This document shows, in pieces, positions 44,338-54,932 of a stretch of 64,000 nt of DNA. How positions within the stretch are numbered: position 1 is the stretch's first letter; the number at the start of each line of letters is the position of its first letter. The position numbers and the translations under genes were made by a program. Source of the stretch: Candidatus Electrothrix communis (GTDB taxonomy: Bacteria; Desulfobacterota; Desulfobulbia; Desulfobulbales; Desulfobulbaceae); NCBI GenBank assembly GCA_030644725.1, contig CP130629.1, positions 1,295,572 through 1,359,571 on the forward strand, written 5' to 3'. The notes under the pieces are model-generated. The model saw only the letters and a list, made by a program, of their open reading frames with translations, made no database searches and was not told the DNA's origin.

Positions 44338-47300
44338 CTGCTCAGCCGTGGCGATAATAGCCTGGGCCATAGAAACCGCTCCGCTGACCGTCGTGGTGTA
44401 CGGGATATGATAATCCAGAGCAGCCCGGCGGATGAGGTAGGAATCCTCGGTGGTCCTGTTACCGGATGAGGTATTGATGATCCACTGCACCTGTCCGTCC
44501 TTGATCTTATCAAGGATATGCGGGCGGCCCTGAGAGATCTTATTGATCTGCTCGCAATCCACGCCATACCCGCTCAGCTTTTCCGCAGTACCGTCAGTAG
44601 CCAGCACAGTGAAGCCCCTTTCCAGCAGGGACTTAACCACCGGCACCAAGGGTTCCTTATCACCGCGCCGAACCGAGATGAAGACGCAGCCTGGTTCAGG
44701 GATCTTCTGATTTGCCGCCTGCTGAGCCTTGGCCAGAGCCAAACCGAGATCATCATCAATACCCATGACCTCACCGGTGGATTTCATTTCCGGCCCCAAC
44801 AGGGTATCCACATTCTCAAAACGGTCAAAGGGGAACACTGCTTCCTTGACCGCCCAATGGCTGATCGCAACCTCTTTGGTGAAGCCAAGCTCTTCCAAGG
44901 TCATACCCATCATCACCTTGGTAGCCATCTTGGCCAGAGGAACACCGGTGGCCTTGGAGACAAAAGGCACTGTGCGCGAGGCTCTGGGGTTGACCTCCAG
45001 AATATAGAGTTCCTCGTTCTTGACCGCATACTGCACGTTCATCAGCCCGATAACGCCGAGTTCTCCAGCCATAGCCTTGGTGGCCCGCGTAATTTCAGCA
45101 ATCATGTTATCAGAGAGCGTGTGGGGTGGGAGCACACAGGCCGAGTCACCGGAGTGGATGCCCGCTTCTTCGATATGCTCCATAATACCGCCAATCACGG
45201 TCATCTTGCCATCTGAGACCGCATCGACATCCACTTCCACGGCGTCTTTCAGGAACCTGTCCAGCAGGACCGGATGTTCGCTGCCAACAATACTGGGCAG
45301 GGCCATAAACTTACGCAGCCCCTCTTCGTTATAGACAATCTTCATGTCCCGACCGCCCAACACATAGGAAGGACGCATCACCACGGGATAGCCGATCCGC
45401 TCGACCGCCTTCAAGGCTTCGTCCACAGTGCTAACGGTCCCATTTTCCGGCTGTTTTAACCCCAGTTTCTGGAGGAGCTGCTGGAAACGCTTCCGGTCTT
45501 CTGCCCGGTCAATGGCATCGGGCGGCGTACCAACGATCTGTACACCGGCCTTATCCAAGGTCACAGCAAGATTCAGCGGGGTCTGGCCTCCGAACTGGAC
45601 AATAACCCCGTCCGGTTTTTCCAACTCAATAATATTGAGGACATCCTCACGGGTCAGCGGTTCAAAATAGAGTCGATCCGAGGTGTCATAGTCAGTGGAC
45701 ACGGTTTCCGGGTTGGAATTGACCATGACAGATTCGATGCCGATCTCTTCCAGGGCAAAGGAGGCATGGACGCAGCAATAATCAAACTCAATGCCTTGGC
45801 CGATTCGATTGGGTCCGCCTCCCAGAATGATAATTTTCTTCCGATCCGAAGGCAGGGATTCATTCTCCTGATCATAGCAAGAATAATAATAGGGGGTATA
45901 GGATTCAAACTCAGCAGCACAGGTGTCCACCTGCTTATAAACCGGCAGAACCGCATGTTGCTTACGCAGCTGTCGGATATCATCTTCCGAGGTTCCGGTC
46001 ATGTGCCCTAATTGCACATCGGAAAATCCGTTTTGTTTTGCTGTGCGGAGGAACTCAGCATCAAGCCCGGCAAAACCCTGCTGCTCAATGTTCTTCCCCA
46101 TATCGACAATCTGCTGCATACTGCGCAAATACCAAGGGTCAATCTTGCTCAGCTCATACATCCGTTCAATGGACATTCCCCGCTGCATGGCTTCGAACAG
46201 GAAAAAGAAACGCTTCGAGTTCGGTACATTCAGACCCTGCTCCAGATCATCCTGATGCAGGTCATGCAGCTCATCCTTTCCGTCAAAACCGAAACCCATC
46301 CGTCCAACTTCCAGGGAACGCAGAGCCTTCTGAAAGGCTTCCTTGAAGGTCCTCCCCATGGACATGGTCTCACCCACCGATTTCATGGCTGTGGTCAGAA
46401 AATCTTCAGTCTCCGGGAACTTTTCAAAGGTCCAGCGGGGAATCTTGACCACGCAGTAATCAATGGTGGGCTCAAAGGCTGCATAGGTTTCCTGGGTGAT
46501 GTCGTTCTGTAACTCATCCAGGGTATAGCCGACCGCCAGTTTGGCCGCAATCTTGGCAATGGGGAAACCAGTGGCCTTGGAGGCCAGGGCTGAAGAGCGG
46601 GACACCCTGGGGTTCATCTCAATGATCATGATCTCCCCGTCTTCCGGGTTGACCGCAAACTGAACATTGGAACCACCGGTTTCTACCCCGATCTCTCGAA
46701 TAATGGCGATGGATGCATCACGCAGCTCCTGGTACTCAACATCGGACAGGGTCTGCTGCGGGGCCACGGTGATGGAATCACCGGTATGCACGCCCATGGC
46801 ATCGATATTTTCAATGGAGCAGATAATGACCACGTTATCCTTGCGGTCCCGCACCACCTCCAGCTCATATTCTTTCCAGCCCAACAGGCTGCGCTCCAGC
46901 ATGATCTCTGTGGTCATGGAGAGATCCAGCCCGCCTGTACACATCTCCCGCAGCTCCTGACGGTTATAGGCCACCCCACCGCCGGTTCCGCCCAGGGTGA
47001 AGCTGGGTCGGACAATCACGGGAAAGCCGATTTTATCACCGGCATCCATAGCATCCTCAATGGTATGGACAATAAAGGATTTCGGCACATTCAGGCCGAT
47101 CTTCTCCATAGCATCGCGGAACTCTTCCCGGCCTTCGGCCTTGCGAATAACATCGATGTTTGCCGCCAGCAGCTCAACATTGTATTTTTCTAAAGCGCCG
47201 GTCTCAGCAACCTTGATGGCTGTATTCAGGGCTGTCTGGCCGCCAAGGGTGGGCAGGATGGCATCAGGCCGTTCCCGCTCAATAACCTTGATCAGGTACT

Positions 47301-47514
47301 CCGGGGTGATGGGTTCAATATAGGTGCGGTCGGCTAGACCTGGATCGGTCATGATGGTGGCAGGATTGGAGTTAATCAGCACCACCTCATAGCCCTCTTC
47401 CTTGAGGGCCTTAACGGCCTGAGCACCGGAATAATCAAATTCACAGGCCTGACTGATAATGATCGGCCCGGAGCCTATAATCAGAATCTTATGTATATCT
47501 GTGCGTTTTGGCAT
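44299..47514 (-). CDS. carB: Carbamoyl-phosphate synthase large subunit
   Basis: 1071 residues, full length. Makes carbamoyl phosphate from bicarbonate, ammonia (channelled from CarA) and 2 ATP for pyrimidines and arginine. Two homologous ATP-grasp halves are seen: [20 protein letters not shown] at the N-terminus and [20 protein letters not shown] near residue 560, each followed by VNSNP ([18 protein letters not shown]), ATP-binding RPSFTLGG / RPSYVLGG, and [18 protein letters not shown] / [18 protein letters not shown]. The C-terminal allosteric MGS-like domain ends the protein ([19 protein letters not shown]). carA lies 80 bp upstream. Its last 12 codons are duplicated at 36014. Confidence 0.98.
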   Translation of the reverse strand: MPKRTDIHKILIIGSGPIIISQACEFDYSGAQAVKALKEEGYEVVLINSNPATIMTDPGLADRTYIEPITPEYLIKVIERERPDAILPTLGGQTALNTAIKVAETGALEKYNVELLAANIDVIRKAEGREEFRDAMEKIGLNVPKSFIVHTIEDAMDAGDKIGFPVIVRPSFTLGGTGGGVAYNRQELREMCTGGLDLSMTTEIMLERSLLGWKEYELEVVRDRKDNVVIICSIENIDAMGVHTGDSITVAPQQTLSDVEYQELRDASIAIIREIGVETGGSNVQFAVNPEDGEIMIIEMNPRVSRSSALASKATGFPIAKIAAKLAVGYTLDELQNDITQETYAAFEPTIDYCVVKIPRWTFEKFPETEDFLTTAMKSVGETMSMGRTFKEAFQKALRSLEVGRMGFGFDGKDELHDLHQDDLEQGLNVPNSKRFFFLFEAMQRGMSIERMYELSKIDPWYLRSMQQIVDMGKNIEQQGFAGLDAEFLRTAKQNGFSDVQLGHMTGTSEDDIRQLRKQHAVLPVYKQVDTCAAEFESYTPYYYSCYDQENESLPSDRKKIIILGGGPNRIGQGIEFDYCCVHASFALEEIGIESVMVNSNPETVSTDYDTSDRLYFEPLTREDVLNIIELEKPDGVIVQFGGQTPLNLAVTLDKAGVQIVGTPPDAIDRAEDRKRFQQLLQKLGLKQPENGTVSTVDEALKAVERIGYPVVMRPSYVLGGRDMKIVYNEEGLRKFMALPSIVGSEHPVLLDRFLKDAVEVDVDAVSDGKMTVIGGIMEHIEEAGIHSGDSACVLPPHTLSDNMIAEITRATKAMAGELGVIGLMNVQYAVKNEELYILEVNPRASRTVPFVSKATGVPLAKMATKVMMGMTLEELGFTKEVAISHWAVKEAVFPFDRFENVDTLLGPEMKSTGEVMGIDDDLGLALAKAQQAANQKIPEPGCVFISVRRGDKEPLVPVVKSLLERGFTVLATDGTAEKLSGYGVDCEQINKISQGRPHILDKIKDGQVQWIINTSSGNRTTEDSYLIRRAALDYHIPYTTTVSGAVSMAQAIIATAEQEVGVKTVQEFSS

Positions 47515-47594
47515 GATAAAGGGGATATCGGTAAGAGTATATTAAAAAGAGCTTCATCTATGAGGGTCTATCAAGATCTGTCAGGACAGACCTG

Positions 47595-48710
47595 TTAGGC
47601 CATCAGCTCAAGAAAGCGATCAAAAAGATAGATAGCGTCATGGGGACCGGGTGCGTGCTCAGGATGATATTGCACAGAAAAAGCCGGAAACTCAGTATGG
47701 CGCATACCCTCTAGGCTGCCATCATTAAGATTGACATGGGTCATCTCTACCTTATCAGGCAGGTTCTCCTGATCAACACAAAAACCGTGATTCTGCGAGG
47801 TGATCTCCACCTTGCCGGTCAGCAAATCCTTGACCGGCTGATTAGCGCCTCGATGACCAAATTTGAGTTTATAGGTAGAGGCCCCGTAGGCCAGTCCCAA
47901 CATTTGATGACCTAGACAAATACCAAAGATAGGCTTCTTGCCCAGCAGCTTGCGCACGTTTTCCACGACGCCTTCTACACCGGCTGGATCACCAGGGCCG
48001 TTGGAAAGAAAGATACCGTCCGGATTCAGGGCCAGCACATCCTCGGCAGAGGTTGTGGCGGGCACCACATGCACGGCACAACCTTTTTCTTTGAGAATAC
48101 GCAACTGGTTGTACTTGATCCCGAAATCGTAGGCAACTACTTTGTACTTAGCAGTATCCTCGGCTAAACCAGTATCGAAGTCTGCTCCCGGCACCGGAGC
48201 GTTATTTACCCAGTTATAGGGAACCTTGGTTGTGACCCTGGCAACCATATCTCGTCCCACCAGTCCCGGCCAGTCCTTGGCCCGTTGCACCAGAGAGGCC
48301 TCGTCCAGGTCCTCAGTGGAGATAATCGCCTTCATTGCACCGTGGTTACGAATAATCCGGGTCAGCATCCGGGTATCAAACCCGTCAACACCCAACACGC
48401 TAAATTTTTTTAAAAATTCAGCCAAAGTGCCGGTTGCCCTGAAATTACTGGGCACGTCCTGATACTCCCGCATCAGAAAGGCGCGGGGATGGACAGATGC
48501 GGACTCCATGTCCTCATCGTTGACCCCGTAGTTACCGATCAGGGGATAGGTCATGGTGACCAGCTGGCCGGTATAGGAGGGATCGGTCAAAACCTCCTGA
48601 TAACCGCTCATTCCGGTATTAAAGACAATTTCGCCCACTGCTTCTCCGGCTCCGGTAAAGGAGCGCCCGGTGAGCACGGTGCCATCTTCAAGCGCGATTA
48701 ATGCTTTCAT
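47595..48710 (-). CDS. carA: Carbamoyl-phosphate synthase small subunit
   Basis: 371 residues from [20 protein letters not shown]; the frame is open to 48956 but the extra 82 residues are not family-like. Glutaminase subunit that feeds ammonia to CarB. N-terminal CPSase_sm_chain domain ([34 protein letters not shown]), then a class I amidotransferase: nucleophile Cys in [10 protein letters not shown], with the catalytic His and Glu in [21 protein letters not shown] is the oxyanion-side loop. Forms an operon with carB. No UTR regulatory element was recognised. Confidence 0.98.
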   Translation of the reverse strand: MKALIALEDGTVLTGRSFTGAGEAVGEIVFNTGMSGYQEVLTDPSYTGQLVTMTYPLIGNYGVNDEDMESASVHPRAFLMREYQDVPSNFRATGTLAEFLKKFSVLGVDGFDTRMLTRIIRNHGAMKAIISTEDLDEASLVQRAKDWPGLVGRDMVARVTTKVPYNWVNNAPVPGADFDTGLAEDTAKYKVVAYDFGIKYNQLRILKEKGCAVHVVPATTSAEDVLALNPDGIFLSNGPGDPAGVEGVVENVRKLLGKKPIFGICLGHQMLGLAYGASTYKLKFGHRGANQPVKDLLTGKVEITSQNHGFCVDQENLPDKVEMTHVNLNDGSLEGMRHTEFPAFSVQYHPEHAPGPHDAIYLFDRFLELMA

Positions 48711-48816
48711 ATGAAATATATTCTGTAGAGATAGACTATGGATTTCGCCTGCGGCGTTTGAGTTCCGACGCTTTTTAACATTCTCTGTATCGCTTTGCAA
48801 TGAAGATAACAGAAAG

Positions 48817-49416
48817 CTATCCCCGTAACGTTGCGGCGACCTCCCCCATACGTATACCAAGATTCCTGGCTGTGGCAATACCTGTGGTATCAGCCTCATA
48901 GCCGTCAGGATGATTGGCCCAGGCAGCACCGCCGAAATGGTCTCCGTCACCGACAATGATCATATCATGAATCATCATAGCAGCATGCACAGCCTGTACG
49001 GTCAGTTCCTGGCCCCCGTTGCGCGATCCGCCCACGGCGATAACACCGCCGAGTTTATTTTTAAAAAGAAACCCGTTGCGCCGGAAGAGAACAGTTCGAT
49101 CGATAAAAGCCTTGGCCCGACTGGTCATACAGCCCATATAGACCGGAGTTGCCATGATGATCCCGACGACTTCCGGATCGGCAAGTTTGGGGATAATAGA
49201 CTGAAAGCCATCATCCTGACTGCATAAGACACCTTTTTTGCAGGCATCACAGGCAATACAGCCCTGAATTTCTAACGGGGCAAGATCAATCAATTCAACC
49301 TCAATGCCGTTTTTAGATGCCTCGCTCGCATTCTTGATAGCATCAAGGCATTGTTCCAACAGGAATCGGGTGGATTTATTCGTTCTCGGACTTGCTGCTA
49401 CACCTATGATTTTCAT
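48817..49416 (-). CDS. Iron-sulfur flavoprotein / NADPH-dependent FMN reductase family
   Basis: 199 residues, flavodoxin-like fold. [21 protein letters not shown] is the FMN phosphate loop; [20 protein letters not shown] and [15 protein letters not shown] follow. The cysteine cluster [18 protein letters not shown] has the spacing C-x2-C-x2-C-x5-C, which matches the compact [4Fe-4S] motif of Isf-type iron-sulfur flavoproteins of anaerobes. Cytoplasmic electron carrier or oxygen/peroxide defence role by family; the partner is unknown. Lies 106 bp upstream of carA on the same strand. Confidence 0.88.
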   Translation of the reverse strand: MKIIGVAASPRTNKSTRFLLEQCLDAIKNASEASKNGIEVELIDLAPLEIQGCIACDACKKGVLCSQDDGFQSIIPKLADPEVVGIIMATPVYMGCMTSRAKAFIDRTVLFRRNGFLFKNKLGGVIAVGGSRNGGQELTVQAVHAAMMIHDMIIVGDGDHFGGAAWANHPDGYEADTTGIATARNLGIRMGEVAATLRG

Positions 49417-49553
49417 GACTAACCTTTTTCTCGTATTCGTAGTTCGTGATTCGTGATTCGTAACTCATAAAAAAGAGACAAGAATATACCGACAAAGGGC
49501 CGGGTTATACTCAAAAGACTCTTCACCTTTCTTGTAAGGATCGAGGTGCAAAA

Positions 49554-50468
49554 TCAATGACACCACTGACGTTCGCACGGAACACCATCATTGTCACCAT
49601 CCATCTTGGTTCCTGGACAATTCCGTATATAAAACTTTGCCTCAGCACAGGATCTCATTTGCGTACAACGCGTCTTGCCTTGGCAAGAAAACCTGCTTTT
49701 GTCTTGTCCAGCTGCCTTCTTGTTCACAGATCTTGCCACCGATTGTCCCTTGTGTTTTTCGTGTTCTTTGACGAGGCGCACCCTTTTTTCATCAAAAAGA
49801 TACACTCCGGAACAGGCAAGAATCACACCGATAACAGAAAACATAAAGGGCTTTGCGGCAGACCGCCAATGGAGGAAAAGAAAAAACAAGGAGACAAAGG
49901 GGAGCAGGAGACAACCAAGTCCCCAGAGAATATGCACCCGAAAGGCGGCGATAATAAGCCAGAAGAGTCCGGCAAGAACAAGGAAAACTCCAATGAGGGG
50001 AAGAAAGAGATGCGATACACCGCTCAGGCCGTATTTTTGATACTGTTTTTCACCGAGTTTTTGAAGGTCTGCAAACGATTCAACGGACTTTAACTTACGA
50101 ATAAGATAGCCGACCCTGCTCCGCTCTATCTGCTCAAGGGTTTCTTCATAGTCTCTATTGCTTTGGTTTGACGCGTTAATCTTTGCAATCGCACCGGGAG
50201 TAAACCTGTTGATAAATTCGATTTTCTCCTTATCGATAATCTGAACGCCTTCCACCGTACTGAGATCATAGCTGACAACCTGATTCTGCTCAATACATGC
50301 GATGTTATTCTCTCTTATTTGGAGGGAGTCACAATGTTTTTCTTCATTGCCTCCAGCAACTGACAGATAAAACTCTGCTGCTACAGCGAATTCTGCATGC
50401 ACCAACAAGGAAAACAGAATAATCAATAAAAAACAAACCTTTACTTTTAAAATAATAAAAATACGCAT
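49554..50468 (-). CDS. Membrane protein with C-terminal excalibur domain
   Basis: 304 residues from ATG 50466-50468 (a second ATG at 50483 is possible). Signal peptide, then an extracytoplasmic region with a Cys pair (KHCDSLQIRENNIACIEQ, VVSYDLSTVEGVQIID) that resembles a short SH3-like/prokaryotic beta domain, a helical stretch, two to three membrane helices (about 155-235), and at the C-terminus the excalibur motif FSCQGKTRCTQMRSCAEAKF followed by NCPGTKMDGDNDGVPCE. Excalibur is a calcium-binding EF-hand-like loop stabilised by cysteines, usually extracellular; its Dx DxDG core is intact here. Function unknown. Confidence 0.83.
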   Translation of the reverse strand: MRIFIILKVKVCFLLIILFSLLVHAEFAVAAEFYLSVAGGNEEKHCDSLQIRENNIACIEQNQVVSYDLSTVEGVQIIDKEKIEFINRFTPGAIAKINASNQSNRDYEETLEQIERSRVGYLIRKLKSVESFADLQKLGEKQYQKYGLSGVSHLFLPLIGVFLVLAGLFWLIIAAFRVHILWGLGCLLLPFVSLFFLFLHWRSAAKPFMFSVIGVILACSGVYLFDEKRVRLVKEHEKHKGQSVARSVNKKAAGQDKSRFSCQGKTRCTQMRSCAEAKFYIRNCPGTKMDGDNDGVPCERQWCH

Positions 50469-50557
50469 TGTGTAAAATCTCATTCAATCGTGAAAGATAC
50501 TTCACCAGAGTAAAGGCATGACTTCTGTCAAAGAATATGCAAACTCGCTATTTATTA

Positions 50558-51286
50558 TCAAAACGCAATATTTTGTGCCTTCATCCTTGATGCTTCACAA
50601 CTTTTTAATTCATCACCAATAAGATAAATATCAGGCTTTCCGGGATCATCATTATGTATAATTTCCCATTGAGAATGCTTGGAATGAAAATACACCGTAC
50701 TGCCATCTATATCAATTGATCCCCCGGGGTAAAGAAGAAGAAATTCGTGGTCATTATAATAGAGGTCGGACATATTAAAATAAGTGTCCGGTCGGTTGGT
50801 AAGCAGATAAGTATACACAGACTCGCATGGTGCGGGCATACTTTTTTTTACGTATTGTACCAGAGGCTCTGTTGCTGCGGCAAACCTCTGCATGGCTATA
50901 TCCTGTGATTTTACCATTATCAATGCAGCCAGCACTATCCCGATAATGGTCAACATTACCCTTCTAAGAAAGAAATGAGATGGTAATCTTTTTTTGCTCA
51001 AGCTATAAATCAACAACGACAGTTGAACCAATAATCCTGGGCAGGTAAAAAACAATATAAGATTGTTCCAACTGCCGTTAGCCGGACACCTCAGCCCATC
51101 CAGAAAAATAAACAGAGTTATAACAATATAAAAAACGAGCAAGAGTACGGCAAGGGCATTGATTCCTACAAGAAGCCCCTCTTTTTTGTTAGCCGATGCG
51201 GAGAAATATTTTCGTTTCAGGACACAATGAACAATAACAACAACGACAAACAACAAGAAACCGATAAAGACCAATGACTCTTCCAT
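50558..51286 (-). CDS. Membrane protein of unknown function
   Basis: 242 residues from the ATG at 51284-51286, which is preceded by AAAGGGG at suitable spacing (the frame is open to 51340). Four predicted membrane helices in the first 135 residues (SLVFIGFLLFVVVVIVHCVL, ALAVLLLVFYIVITLFIF, LILFFTCPGLLVQLSLLIY, VMLTIIGIVLAALIMV) and a C-terminal soluble domain of about 100 residues with a Cys pair (MPAPCESVYTYLLTNRPDTY, GDELKSCEASRMKAQ). Not recognised. Same strand as the excalibur gene, 90 bp upstream, so the two may be cotranscribed. Confidence 0.6.
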   Translation of the reverse strand: MEESLVFIGFLLFVVVVIVHCVLKRKYFSASANKKEGLLVGINALAVLLLVFYIVITLFIFLDGLRCPANGSWNNLILFFTCPGLLVQLSLLIYSLSKKRLPSHFFLRRVMLTIIGIVLAALIMVKSQDIAMQRFAAATEPLVQYVKKSMPAPCESVYTYLLTNRPDTYFNMSDLYYNDHEFLLLYPGGSIDIDGSTVYFHSKHSQWEIIHNDDPGKPDIYLIGDELKSCEASRMKAQNIAF

Positions 51287-51355
51287 AACAATGCCCCTTT
51301 GCCTCCAGTGAAATTTGTACCCGAACTGCGCCCGAAGCATGACAAGGGGTAATGA

Positions 51356-52735
51356 TTAAGCAAGATCCCCTCCCAAAACCCGCAAAACCATCTCCGCCTG
51401 CCGCTTCGCCGCTCCCTGCTGGGTCTGCGCGAGTCGCTCCGCCGCCTGACAGGTCTGTTCGTAGGCGGGTGAACCAAGAGGATACTCCAGCAGGCGATCC
51501 GCCAACTCATCGGGCGAGCCCACCTGAACGCCTGCACCAGCCGAGACAACAAGGTCTACGGCATCCTGAAAATCTTGCATAAAGGGACCGAAAAAAACCG
51601 GCTTCCCTTGAGCTATGGGTTCCATAATATTATGCCCCCCCTTATGAACAAGGCTGGCCCCGCAAAAAATATAATGGCCTGCAGCATACAGGCGGGCGAG
51701 CTCGCCCATACTGTCCAGCAGAATAATATTCTCTTGGCACTCCTTGGTGGAGCCCTGAGAACCCTGGGTGCATTGCGAAAACAGCTCATAGCCGAGTCCT
51801 GCTCGATCCAGCAAGGCCATCACCTCAGGCAAACGTTCTAAATGGCGCGGAGCAAGAATCCACAGGAGCCTGCCGGAGTATTTTTCTTGTAATCGCCTAA
51901 AAACAGGCAAGAGAAGTTGCTCTTCCCCTGTGCGGGTTGATCCACAGATAAAAACGACGTCATCCGGCTGAATCCCAAGCAATCGGGCATATTTTTCCTC
52001 AGCCTGTTCCGCTGAATTCGTTCCTGATTTTTGCAGATCTTTCGGATCTTTCGGATCTTGCGGATCTTGCGGCATGAGATCGTACTTTAAATCGTACTTC
52101 ATATTGCCGCAAACCTGAATACACTCAGCAGGCACCCCAAGGTGATGAAAACGTTCTTTGTCCTGCTCCCCAATCACCCCGATAGCTGAAAAACCGGCAA
52201 GAAATGCTCCTACCGTTCCCTTTATGCGCTGATATTGCTTAAAGGAGCGCTCGGAAATCCGACCGTTGAGAAGCAACATAGGCACCCCAGCCTTACGCAT
52301 CTTTGTCAACATGACCGGCCAGAATTCTGTTTCCAGACAAATATAAAGATCCGGTTGCAAAAGCTTGAGGGCCCTGTCCACGGCTTGGGGCACATCCAAG
52401 GGGGCCAACTCGCAATGAACCTGGGCGGGCAACAGAGAACGAGCAATTGCCCTTCCCTGCCGAGTCATGGTGGTCAGAAAGAATGCAGCCTCGGGCAAGG
52501 TATCAACCAGAACCGCAATAAGGGCGCGTGCCGCCTGCACTTCCCCCACCGAAGCAGCATGTATCCAAATCAACTGCGTACGACTTGATGCCGGTGCCGA
52601 TTGATCAAGCTCCTGATAACGCCCCAGCCGCTGGCTCAGCTGCCAATTTGGCAAAAAACGCTCAAAGAGCGGTGAGCCCATAACGAGCAGAGGATAAAGA
52701 ACTGTTCCAGTTATTCGATAAAAATTATACAGCAC
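51356..52735 (-). CDS. waaA: 3-deoxy-D-manno-octulosonic-acid (Kdo) transferase
   Basis: 459 residues, a little long for WaaA/KdtA (about 425). Transfers Kdo from CMP-Kdo to lipid IVA at the inner membrane during LPS synthesis. N-terminal membrane anchor (YRITGTVLYPLLVMGSPLFERFL), IWIHAASVGEVQAARALI with the catalytic glutamate of the family, TTMTRQGRAIARSLL, LETEFWPVMLTKMRKAGVPM and the C-terminal nucleotide-sugar site (FCGASLVHKGGHNIMEPIAQGK). The extra length is a low-complexity insert, residues about 222-245, made of repeated D-P-Q/K triplets encoded by a 9-bp DNA repeat. Confirms a Gram-negative outer membrane. Confidence 0.95.
   Translation of the reverse strand: MLYNFYRITGTVLYPLLVMGSPLFERFLPNWQLSQRLGRYQELDQSAPASSRTQLIWIHAASVGEVQAARALIAVLVDTLPEAAFFLTTMTRQGRAIARSLLPAQVHCELAPLDVPQAVDRALKLLQPDLYICLETEFWPVMLTKMRKAGVPMLLLNGRISERSFKQYQRIKGTVGAFLAGFSAIGVIGEQDKERFHHLGVPAECIQVCGNMKYDLKYDLMPQDPQDPKDPKDLQKSGTNSAEQAEEKYARLLGIQPDDVVFICGSTRTGEEQLLLPVFRRLQEKYSGRLLWILAPRHLERLPEVMALLDRAGLGYELFSQCTQGSQGSTKECQENIILLDSMGELARLYAAGHYIFCGASLVHKGGHNIMEPIAQGKPVFFGPFMQDFQDAVDLVVSAGAGVQVGSPDELADRLLEYPLGSPAYEQTCQAAERLAQTQQGAAKRQAEMVLRVLGGDLA
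52036..52071. repeat. 9-bp tandem repeat inside waaA
   Basis: Four in-frame units: GATCTTTCG twice and GATCTTGCG twice (52036-52071, plus strand), giving D-P-K/Q triplet repeats in the linker of WaaA. Slippage would change the protein by 3 residues without a frameshift. Confidence 0.9.
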
Positions 52736-53057
52736 TGAGTGTCCTTGTCTTTCCCGGTCCCAAAAAACTTCGTTTTTTCAAAGGAGAACCAGATTTTTGC
52801 TATCTTTTCGCAAAACTGCTTATTTAAACAAGATTCCCCCTCCTCGTCAATAGGGAAGAAAACGCAATCCTAAAAAAGAAATACTTCGGTTTTTCTTGAC
52901 AACTGCTGCCATGTTTTGTTAGCAACCCTATACAGTTTCTCTGTTCAGGTAGACCCTTGCGTGCCCCTGTCCTCTTCTTCTGATTGCGACATAACGGAGC
53001 AACGCAGGACAAAACCTGAGCAAGGTAAAAATACATTATTCGCTGTTGGAGGCGTCC

Positions 53058-54140
53058 ATGCACAAACTGCTCGCAAATCGTTATATTATCCTCATTATCT
53101 TGTCGGCATTGTTTGTTTTTATACAACAGCCTGTTTCAGCAACAACCGAACATGGGGAAGCCCCTCAGAAAACCAAGGAAAAAAATATGCAAGACGGATT
53201 ATACGCAAAGATAAGCACCCCCAAGGGAGATATCCTTCTCAACCTGTATTATGACAAGGCTCCGTTGACAGTCATTAATTTTGTCGGCCTGACCGAAGGC
53301 ACGTTGATCTACGGTGGCGCGGAAAAACCTACTGGAATCCGTTTCTACGACGATTTAAAATTCCATAGGGTCATCAAGGATTTCATGGTTCAGGGCGGCT
53401 GCCCATTGGGCACCGGAACCGGAGGCCCCGGCTACACCTTTGCCGATGAATTTGATCCGGAACTGCGCTTTACCGGTCCCGGCGTTTTGGCTATGGCTAA
53501 TGCAGGACCAGGCACCAACGGCTCGCAGTTCTTTATCACCCATGTTGCGACCCCGCACCTGAACGGCAAACATACAATCTTTGGGCATGTGGTGGAAGGA
53601 CAGGATGTCGTTGACAGCATTGCTCAAAACGATGCAATCAAAAAAGTCGAGATCATCCGGGTTGGCGAGAAAGCGGAGAATTTCAAGACCGACCAGGAAG
53701 CCTTTGATCAAATACAGGAAAAACGGAATCAGGCTCAGGAAGATACTACTTCCCAGGAAAAAGATAAGACCATCAAGATGATCAAGCAGAAATGGCCTGG
53801 CGCTCATTTCAGCAACTCTGGTCTGTACTGGGTCGTCAATCAGGAAGGCACGGGAGACAAGCCTGCCTCAGGAACCAAGATCAGTGCCCATTACGCTGGT
53901 CGTCTTCTTTCCAATGATCAGAAATTCGACAGCTCCTATGATCGCGGTGAGCCCATCCAATTTGAAGTCGGAGTAGGCCAGGTAATTAAAGGCTGGGACC
54001 AAGCCCTCTCCAATATGCGCAAAGGAGAAAAACGTACCCTGATTATACCGCCGGAATTGGCGTACGGATCACGGGGAGCAGGCGGCGTTATTCCGCCCAA
54101 TGCATGGTTGGTCTTTGACGTAGAACTTGTTGATTTCTGA
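53058..54140 (+). CDS. Dual-domain peptidyl-prolyl isomerase (cyclophilin-FKBP fusion)
   Basis: 360 residues from ATG 53058, which has GGAGG 5 bases ahead. Signal peptide (MHKLLANRYIILIILSALFV, cleavage after PVSA), so periplasmic. Residues about 48-200 are a cyclophilin: ISTPKGDILLNLYYDKAP, FHRVIKDFMVQGGCPLGTGT, ANAGPGTNGSQFFITHV and HTIFGHVVEGQDVVDSI. After a charged helical linker (about 205-250, QEKRNQAQEDTTSQEKDK) residues 268-360 are an FKBP: KISAHYAGRLLSNDQKFDSS, FEVGVGQVIKGWDQAL, GEKRTLIIPPELAYG and PPNAWLVFDVELVDF. Both active sites look complete. Fusions of the two immunophilin folds are uncommon. Confidence 0.93.
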   Translation: MHKLLANRYIILIILSALFVFIQQPVSATTEHGEAPQKTKEKNMQDGLYAKISTPKGDILLNLYYDKAPLTVINFVGLTEGTLIYGGAEKPTGIRFYDDLKFHRVIKDFMVQGGCPLGTGTGGPGYTFADEFDPELRFTGPGVLAMANAGPGTNGSQFFITHVATPHLNGKHTIFGHVVEGQDVVDSIAQNDAIKKVEIIRVGEKAENFKTDQEAFDQIQEKRNQAQEDTTSQEKDKTIKMIKQKWPGAHFSNSGLYWVVNQEGTGDKPASGTKISAHYAGRLLSNDQKFDSSYDRGEPIQFEVGVGQVIKGWDQALSNMRKGEKRTLIIPPELAYGSRGAGGVIPPNAWLVFDVELVDF

Positions 54141-54263
54141 TTCAACGATTATATGGGCAAGCTCCGGGTTCAACTCCGCTGCTTACGGCATATTTAAAAA
54201 ATCACTTTCACCTTGAACATCCTGCCTTTTGCAGGCAGGATGTTCACTACTGAGGAGAACACC

Positions 54264-54758
54264 ATGCAGGAAATTCAAACCATTATCACCCCTGTTGATT
54301 TTTCCGACAACGCTGAGATGATAGCGGAATCAGCCGCATACACAGCTGGAAAATTCGGTGCTGAGCTACATCTGATCTTTGTGGTCCAAAATTTCGAGGA
54401 TTATTCAGGGTTCTTTGTTCCGCCGGTCAATCTGCCCAATCTGGAAGAGGAATTGTTGAAATCCGCGCAACAGCGGATGGATGAGTTTGTCGCTGAGAAG
54501 AAAGAAGAATATTTGAAAGCCGGTGCAGCCGCTGTCCACAGCAAGGTGCTGACCGGGGATGTAAGCGAAGAAATTCTTCAGCATGCCAAAGACATCGCCT
54601 GTGACCTGATCGTCATGGGTACCCACGGTTATAAAGGACTTGAGCGGATCATGTTCGGCAGCGTGGCCGACAAGGTGGTTAAAAATTCCTGCTGTCCGGT
54701 TATGACCATTAATCCGTATCGTCAGGTCTGTGAAGATACGGAGGACGAAAAAAAATAA
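54264..54758 (+). CDS. Universal stress protein (UspA family)
   Basis: 164 residues from ATG 54264 with a GAGGAG ribosome site (the frame is open from 54213). Single Usp domain: IQTIITPVDFSDNAEMIAES at the N-terminus, and the ATP-binding G-x2-G-x9-G-S/T pattern at the C-terminus, VMGTHGYKGLERIMFGSVADKVVKNSCCPVM-type segment, complete. Nucleotide-binding stress protein, cytoplasmic. Downstream of the PPIase fusion on the same strand, 123 bp apart. Confidence 0.93.
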   Translation: MQEIQTIITPVDFSDNAEMIAESAAYTAGKFGAELHLIFVVQNFEDYSGFFVPPVNLPNLEEELLKSAQQRMDEFVAEKKEEYLKAGAAAVHSKVLTGDVSEEILQHAKDIACDLIVMGTHGYKGLERIMFGSVADKVVKNSCCPVMTINPYRQVCEDTEDEKK

Positions 54759-54811
54759 CAGACTCCTTTTTTACCACCCCCTCACGCCGAGAGCTTCTCC
54801 CGGCTGAATAC

Positions 54812-54841
54812 GTAGGGGCGGTTCGCGAACCGCCCCTTGTA
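54812..54841. repeat. TGTAGGGG-family short palindrome
   Basis: GTAGGGGCGGTTC / GAACCGCCCC: a near-perfect hairpin with TTCGCGAA at the centre, between uspA and trmFO. Could also act as a processing signal. Confidence 0.75.
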
Positions 54842-54868
54842 TTATGAAGTTATCGTTTTTGCAGCTGC

Positions 54869-54932
54869 TGTAGGGGTATAATTCATGAATTACCCTTGCA
54901 TATCGGGCAAACACACAGGTTTACCCCCTACA
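54869..54932. repeat. TGTAGGGG-family palindrome overlapping the trmFO stop
   Basis: TGTAGGGGT at 54869-54877 and CCCCCTACA at 54924-54932. On the minus strand the terminal TGTAGGGG supplies the TAG stop codon of trmFO (54928-54930). Confidence 0.8.
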
